This document shows positions 61,263 to 64,000 of a stretch of DNA of 64,000 nucleotides, in pieces. The stretch covers positions 7,792,113 through 7,856,112 of the forward strand of contig JAQJVL010000003.1 in assembly GCA_035578905.1 (NCBI GenBank), written 5' to 3'. Below the pieces are notes generated by a model that searched no databases, was not told where the DNA came from, and was given only the letters and a program-made list of their open reading frames with translations. The stretch is from Stictocephala bisonia. Lineage: Eukaryota; Arthropoda; Insecta; Hemiptera; Membracidae. The position numbers were made by a program, and so were the translations under genes. Every line of letters begins with the position of its first letter. Positions within the stretch are counted from its first letter, which is position 1.

Positions 61263-62004
61263 CAGGGGGTCAATTAATTCCCGAAACGGCTTAATATTAT
61301 TTTAATCGTATCGAATTGAGCTGCAAAACTCGATGTTATTAACGGACATCAGAAACTTTTTTAACACACATTTTGTTGACCACTACGTATCCAAAGGGTT
61401 GGTCCTCAAGGAGTAGGAGGAAAAGTTTAAATAGGAACAAAGGTCGAGTTGAATATCAAATTAAAGGTCTTTATTAGTAGAATACAATAACGCATACGAA
61501 TTACTCCGTCCAAAATAGCGAGTGGTTGAAGTTTCAAAACAATGCTAACAAGTTTTGCATAACTTAATAAACATATTTGTTAAACTTTTTTGTTACTTTT
61601 TTAGCTTGTGACAGCTTCTTAGCCTGTTAAATTTAAGCCTAGGTGGTTATCAGATATAAAAATCCAGTAGTGATCATGATGAAAAGACAAAAGTTGATAA
61701 TAATGTTTTGATACTTCATTCACTTGCCATTTTGTCAAGAGTCGACCGTTTAAGGTAGGATTTGCGGCATTGTATTCTACTAATAAAGACTTTTAATTTG
61801 TTATGCAACTCGACCTATGCTCCTATTTAAACTTCTCCTCCGACTCCTCGTGGACCATCCCCCTGGTCAACAAAATACGTAGCGGTCAACAAAATGTGTG
61901 TTAAAATATTTTCTGATGTCCGTTAACAACGGGTAGAGTTTTGTAGCTTAATTCATAACGATTAAAATAGTATTAAGTCGTCCCGGGACTTAATTTACAC
62001 CATT
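61263..62004. mobile_element. Fold-back MITE, about 742 bp, TA target duplication
   Basis: The left end CAGGGGGTCAATTAATTCCC and the right end are inverted (right end more worn: GGGACTTAATTTACACCATT). TA flanks at 61261-61262 and 62005-62006. The arms extend about 300 bp each (to about 61560 and from about 61690) through shared blocks such as GATGTTATTAACGGACATCAG, ACACACATTTTGTTGACC and AGTAGAATACAAT. No transposase. Confidence 0.88.
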
Positions 62005-62006
62005 TA

Positions 62007-62332
62007 TAATGTTATTGTCTGTACTGTCCGTTACAAACCTGAGTGCACGCGTGTTCTTTATAGGCGCGTTACTGTCTCTATGAACTGTCACTTGTTGTGC
62101 TTAGATTATGTTTTAGTTTATAATAAATTTACAAATTACAGTTCAACTGAATCATAATAGTTCTACAAATGTTTAATATATACATTTATTAATTACTTTT
62201 TAATAGTTTTATAAAATAATCTGATTAAATATGGCCGAGAGAATACGGTTTCTTTAGAGCCTGCAATATATTATTAGGCAAGAACGCACTTACCTTCTTG
62301 TCTGCTATGGACTATATTTCAATCCTTGTAGT
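62007..62332. other. AT-rich DNA, nothing recognised
   Basis: No supported feature. Confidence 0.5.
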
Positions 62333-62422
62333 TAGTTAGTTAGTTTGTTTAAAAGGGGATATGTAGTTGGTCCAGCCAACCCTTGCAACGAAGCCTAAGG
62401 CTTTTTGTGCCAATCCCGGTGC

Positions 62423-63642
62423 CTAATCATCGTAAAGCTGACAACCCTTGACCAAGTCAAGGAGCTTCTTCACTAGATTAGTAGTTTCCCACTGTCCCAG
62501 AGGTGAGCCGTCAAAAAGTGCTCTTCTTCTGGCACCAAGGGCCTCACACTCCAGGACAATGTGTTCTGCCGACTCTTCGTCCTCCCCGCAGAGGCGACAG
62601 ATGGGATCCTCCGTGAAGAGTCCCACCGTTCTTAGATGCCTCCGGAATGTGCCGTGGCCGGTGATGAGTCCCACCACCAGCTTAACGTGCGGTTTACTTA
62701 ATCCAAGAAGTGACTTTCTCAACTTCTGGGAGGGATTCTTGACAAGAACCTTGCCGAGTCTTTGCCCTGGGAACCGCCGCCATCTTTCCAGATGTCTGGC
62801 GCTGACCCAGTTTTTGATTGCTGTTTTAGCAGCTGCAATCGAAACGCCGCAGGCCGGCTCAGGACCAGTGAAGGGCTTGAGAGCACCCTCCCTAGCCAAG
62901 GCATCGGCCTGCTCGTTGCCTTCTAGTCCCCTATGTCCTGGGATCCATTCCAGCAAGACCTGGTTTCTTGAGCCCAGGATGTTGAGGGACTCCACACATT
63001 CCCAGACTAGACCCGACGAGACCTTCCAGGAGTTAAGAGCCCCCAAGGCCGCCTGACTGTCTGAGAGTATGTGGATATATTTCCCGCAAACCCCTCTCTC
63101 GACCGCCTGGGCGGCACAATGAAGGATTGCGGTGACTTCAGCTTGGAAAACGGTGCCATACGCTCCCAGGCTCACGCTAGCGTTGGTCCTAGGGTCGCCA
63201 GTATAGACACCAAATCCAGCTCTGTTGCCCATTCTTGACCCGTCTGTGAACCATACAATTCGGTCGTGAGAAGAAACCGGGCTACTAACACCGTCCCAGT
63301 ACTCCCTCGACCTGAAATCCACAGTATAGGGTCTAGTGAAAAGGTACTTAGTCCCAATGAAGTCAGACTTCATTGAGAGTACCTCATCGTTTACTAGATT
63401 GGCCACTGAGGAGTGACCTGTACAGGACCCCCTCCAGTGGCCAGTTAGCTGAAGCCTATAAGCCGCCGCCCGAGCCTCCCCAATAATGAAGAGATCAAGG
63501 GGCGGCCGGTTGAGAAGAACCTCCAGTGCAATAGAAGGGGTCGACCTAAAGGCCCCTGTCATGCACATGCAGGCAAGTCTTTGTAGGCTAGAAAGCCTAC
63601 CCCGGACAGTTACCTGATTGACCTTAGGCCACCAGATCAAAG
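62423..63642 (-). pseudogene. LINE polyprotein: RT tail, RNase H and CCHC-like C-terminus
   Basis: The frame (open back to 63697) is 424 codons with no internal stop. Residues 1-20 overlap the RT frame out of phase; from about 20, ALIWWPKVN begins the conserved LINE region after RT. RNase H occupies about 146-271: TDGS (Asp152), FQAEV (Glu187), LSDSQAAL (Asp213) and GHRGLEGNEQAD (His255, Asp265), so the four acidic catalytic residues are present. A Cys motif, CRLCGEDEESAEHIVLEC (Cys367, Cys370, His379, Cys384), lies before the C-terminus. RNase H would remove the RNA template during target-primed synthesis. It is called a pseudogene only because of the frameshift at 63643-63647; the domains are otherwise intact. 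Confidence 0.88.
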
Positions 63643-64000
63643 CCCCCGTAAGTAATTTGTGGTCTGATGACCGCTGTGTAAAGCCAGTGGCAGACATGGG
63701 GTGACAGGCCCCATGTGGAGCCCACGCAGCGCCTAGTGGTCACGAAGAACCACTTAGCTCTGCGGATGACTTTATCAAGATGCAAGTTCCATGTCAGTTT
63801 CTGATCAAGGATTACTCCCAGATACTTAACCGACGATGAAACAGGCAGAGACACTCCCCCAAGGGCCAGGCCTCTGAAGGAGCCCTGAACCCTTTTCCTG
63901 ATGAAGGGAACTATTACTGTCTTGGAAGGGTTTATTGCAAGCCCTTCTCTTACACACCAGGAGTTCACTGCTTCCAGACTGTCGTTCATGATGTCCGTAA
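63643..64000 (-). pseudogene. LINE reverse transcriptase, C-terminal part (truncated by window edge)
   Basis: The frame is open from the window edge; visible residues include WCVREGLAINPSKTVIVPF, VKYLGVILDQKLTWNLHLDK and VIRPQITYG, the thumb-side motifs following the YADD box in I/R1/Jockey-type RTs. It leaves frame at a run of five G (plus-strand C5, 63643-63647) and stops shortly after; with one base fewer it would run straight into the downstream ALIWWP frame. The catalytic palm lies beyond the right edge. Confidence 0.85.

Larger units (their letters stand above)
62333..64000 (-). mobile_element. RNase H-type non-LTR retrotransposon, 3' part, runs off the window
   Basis: On the minus strand: end of the RT domain (from the edge to about 63645), an RT-to-RNase H linker, RNase H, C-terminal Cys motif and stop (62423), then a short 3' UTR ending in a tandem AACTAACTAACTAACTA-type tail at about 62333-62350. 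RT followed by RNase H places it in the I/R1/LOA-like group; I cannot choose the clade. GC-rich compared with the surroundings, suggesting recent insertion. Confidence 0.88.

Noticed and set aside
62448..63056. 202-codon plus-strand frame
   Set aside because: Antisense shadow of the RNase H coding sequence.

Overview
The window is a repeat-dominated piece of an animal nuclear genome, most likely an arthropod and probably an insect. The evidence is the very AT-rich background, the absence of any compact gene layout, the non-LTR retrotransposons (one with a PHD-finger/coiled-coil ORF1 plus EN-RT, one with RT-RNase H), a tRNA-derived poly(A) SINE, many TA-flanked fold-back elements, and arrays carrying the insect-like TTAGG motif. 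Placement below insect (a hemipteran would fit) is only an inference. I recognise no host protein-coding exon in the 64 kb. It looks like intergenic or intronic DNA shaped by tandem-repeat growth and transposition.

Layout, left third (1-19 kb): a minisatellite array (475-965), a small palindromic element (1079-1413), a 5.2 kb array of 27/35-bp units (4384-9560) with internal long-range duplications, a fold-back element (9988-10758), a retroelement-like repeat fragment next to another array of the first minisatellite family (14690-15245), and a 17-copy array of a 59-bp hairpin unit containing two TTAGG motifs (16366-17374). A perfect 25-bp stem hairpin lies at 19096-19154.

Middle (19-46 kb): two ~0.94 kb inverted arms (19368-20300 and 24590-25532) enclose a 1.78 kb patchwork of hexanucleotide repeats (20300-22075) and a tRNA-derived SINE (22123-22373). 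Then come AT-rich DNA with dispersed repeat copies, a (GA)n tract, a 51-bp array, three small reverse-transcriptase fossils (38.6, 39.0 and 40.4 kb), a TA-flanked fold-back element (42163-42743), and two more loci of the first minisatellite family (43.3 and 45.0-45.7 kb).

Right third (46-64 kb): a 29-bp array that grows out of the terminal repeat of a small inverted-repeat element (46113-46657), an 809-bp fold-back element, a 49-bp array, an RNase H-bearing LINE fossil (52.2-52.8 kb), an RT fossil, a 53-bp triplication, a 1.76 kb TA-flanked element with the wreck of a Cys-rich protein, and a nearly complete CR1-like LINE (about 56540-60918) with intact ORF1 and broken ORF2. The window ends with another TA-flanked fold-back element (61263-62004) and the 3' part of an RNase H-type LINE on the minus strand running off the right edge.

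The genes that can be named belong to transposable elements: ORF1 and ORF2 of the CR1-like LINE (RNA binding; endonuclease plus reverse transcriptase), RT/RNase H/Cys-motif of the minus-strand LINE, and decayed fragments of related elements. The tandem arrays produce long open reading frames that are artefacts of repeat length and composition.
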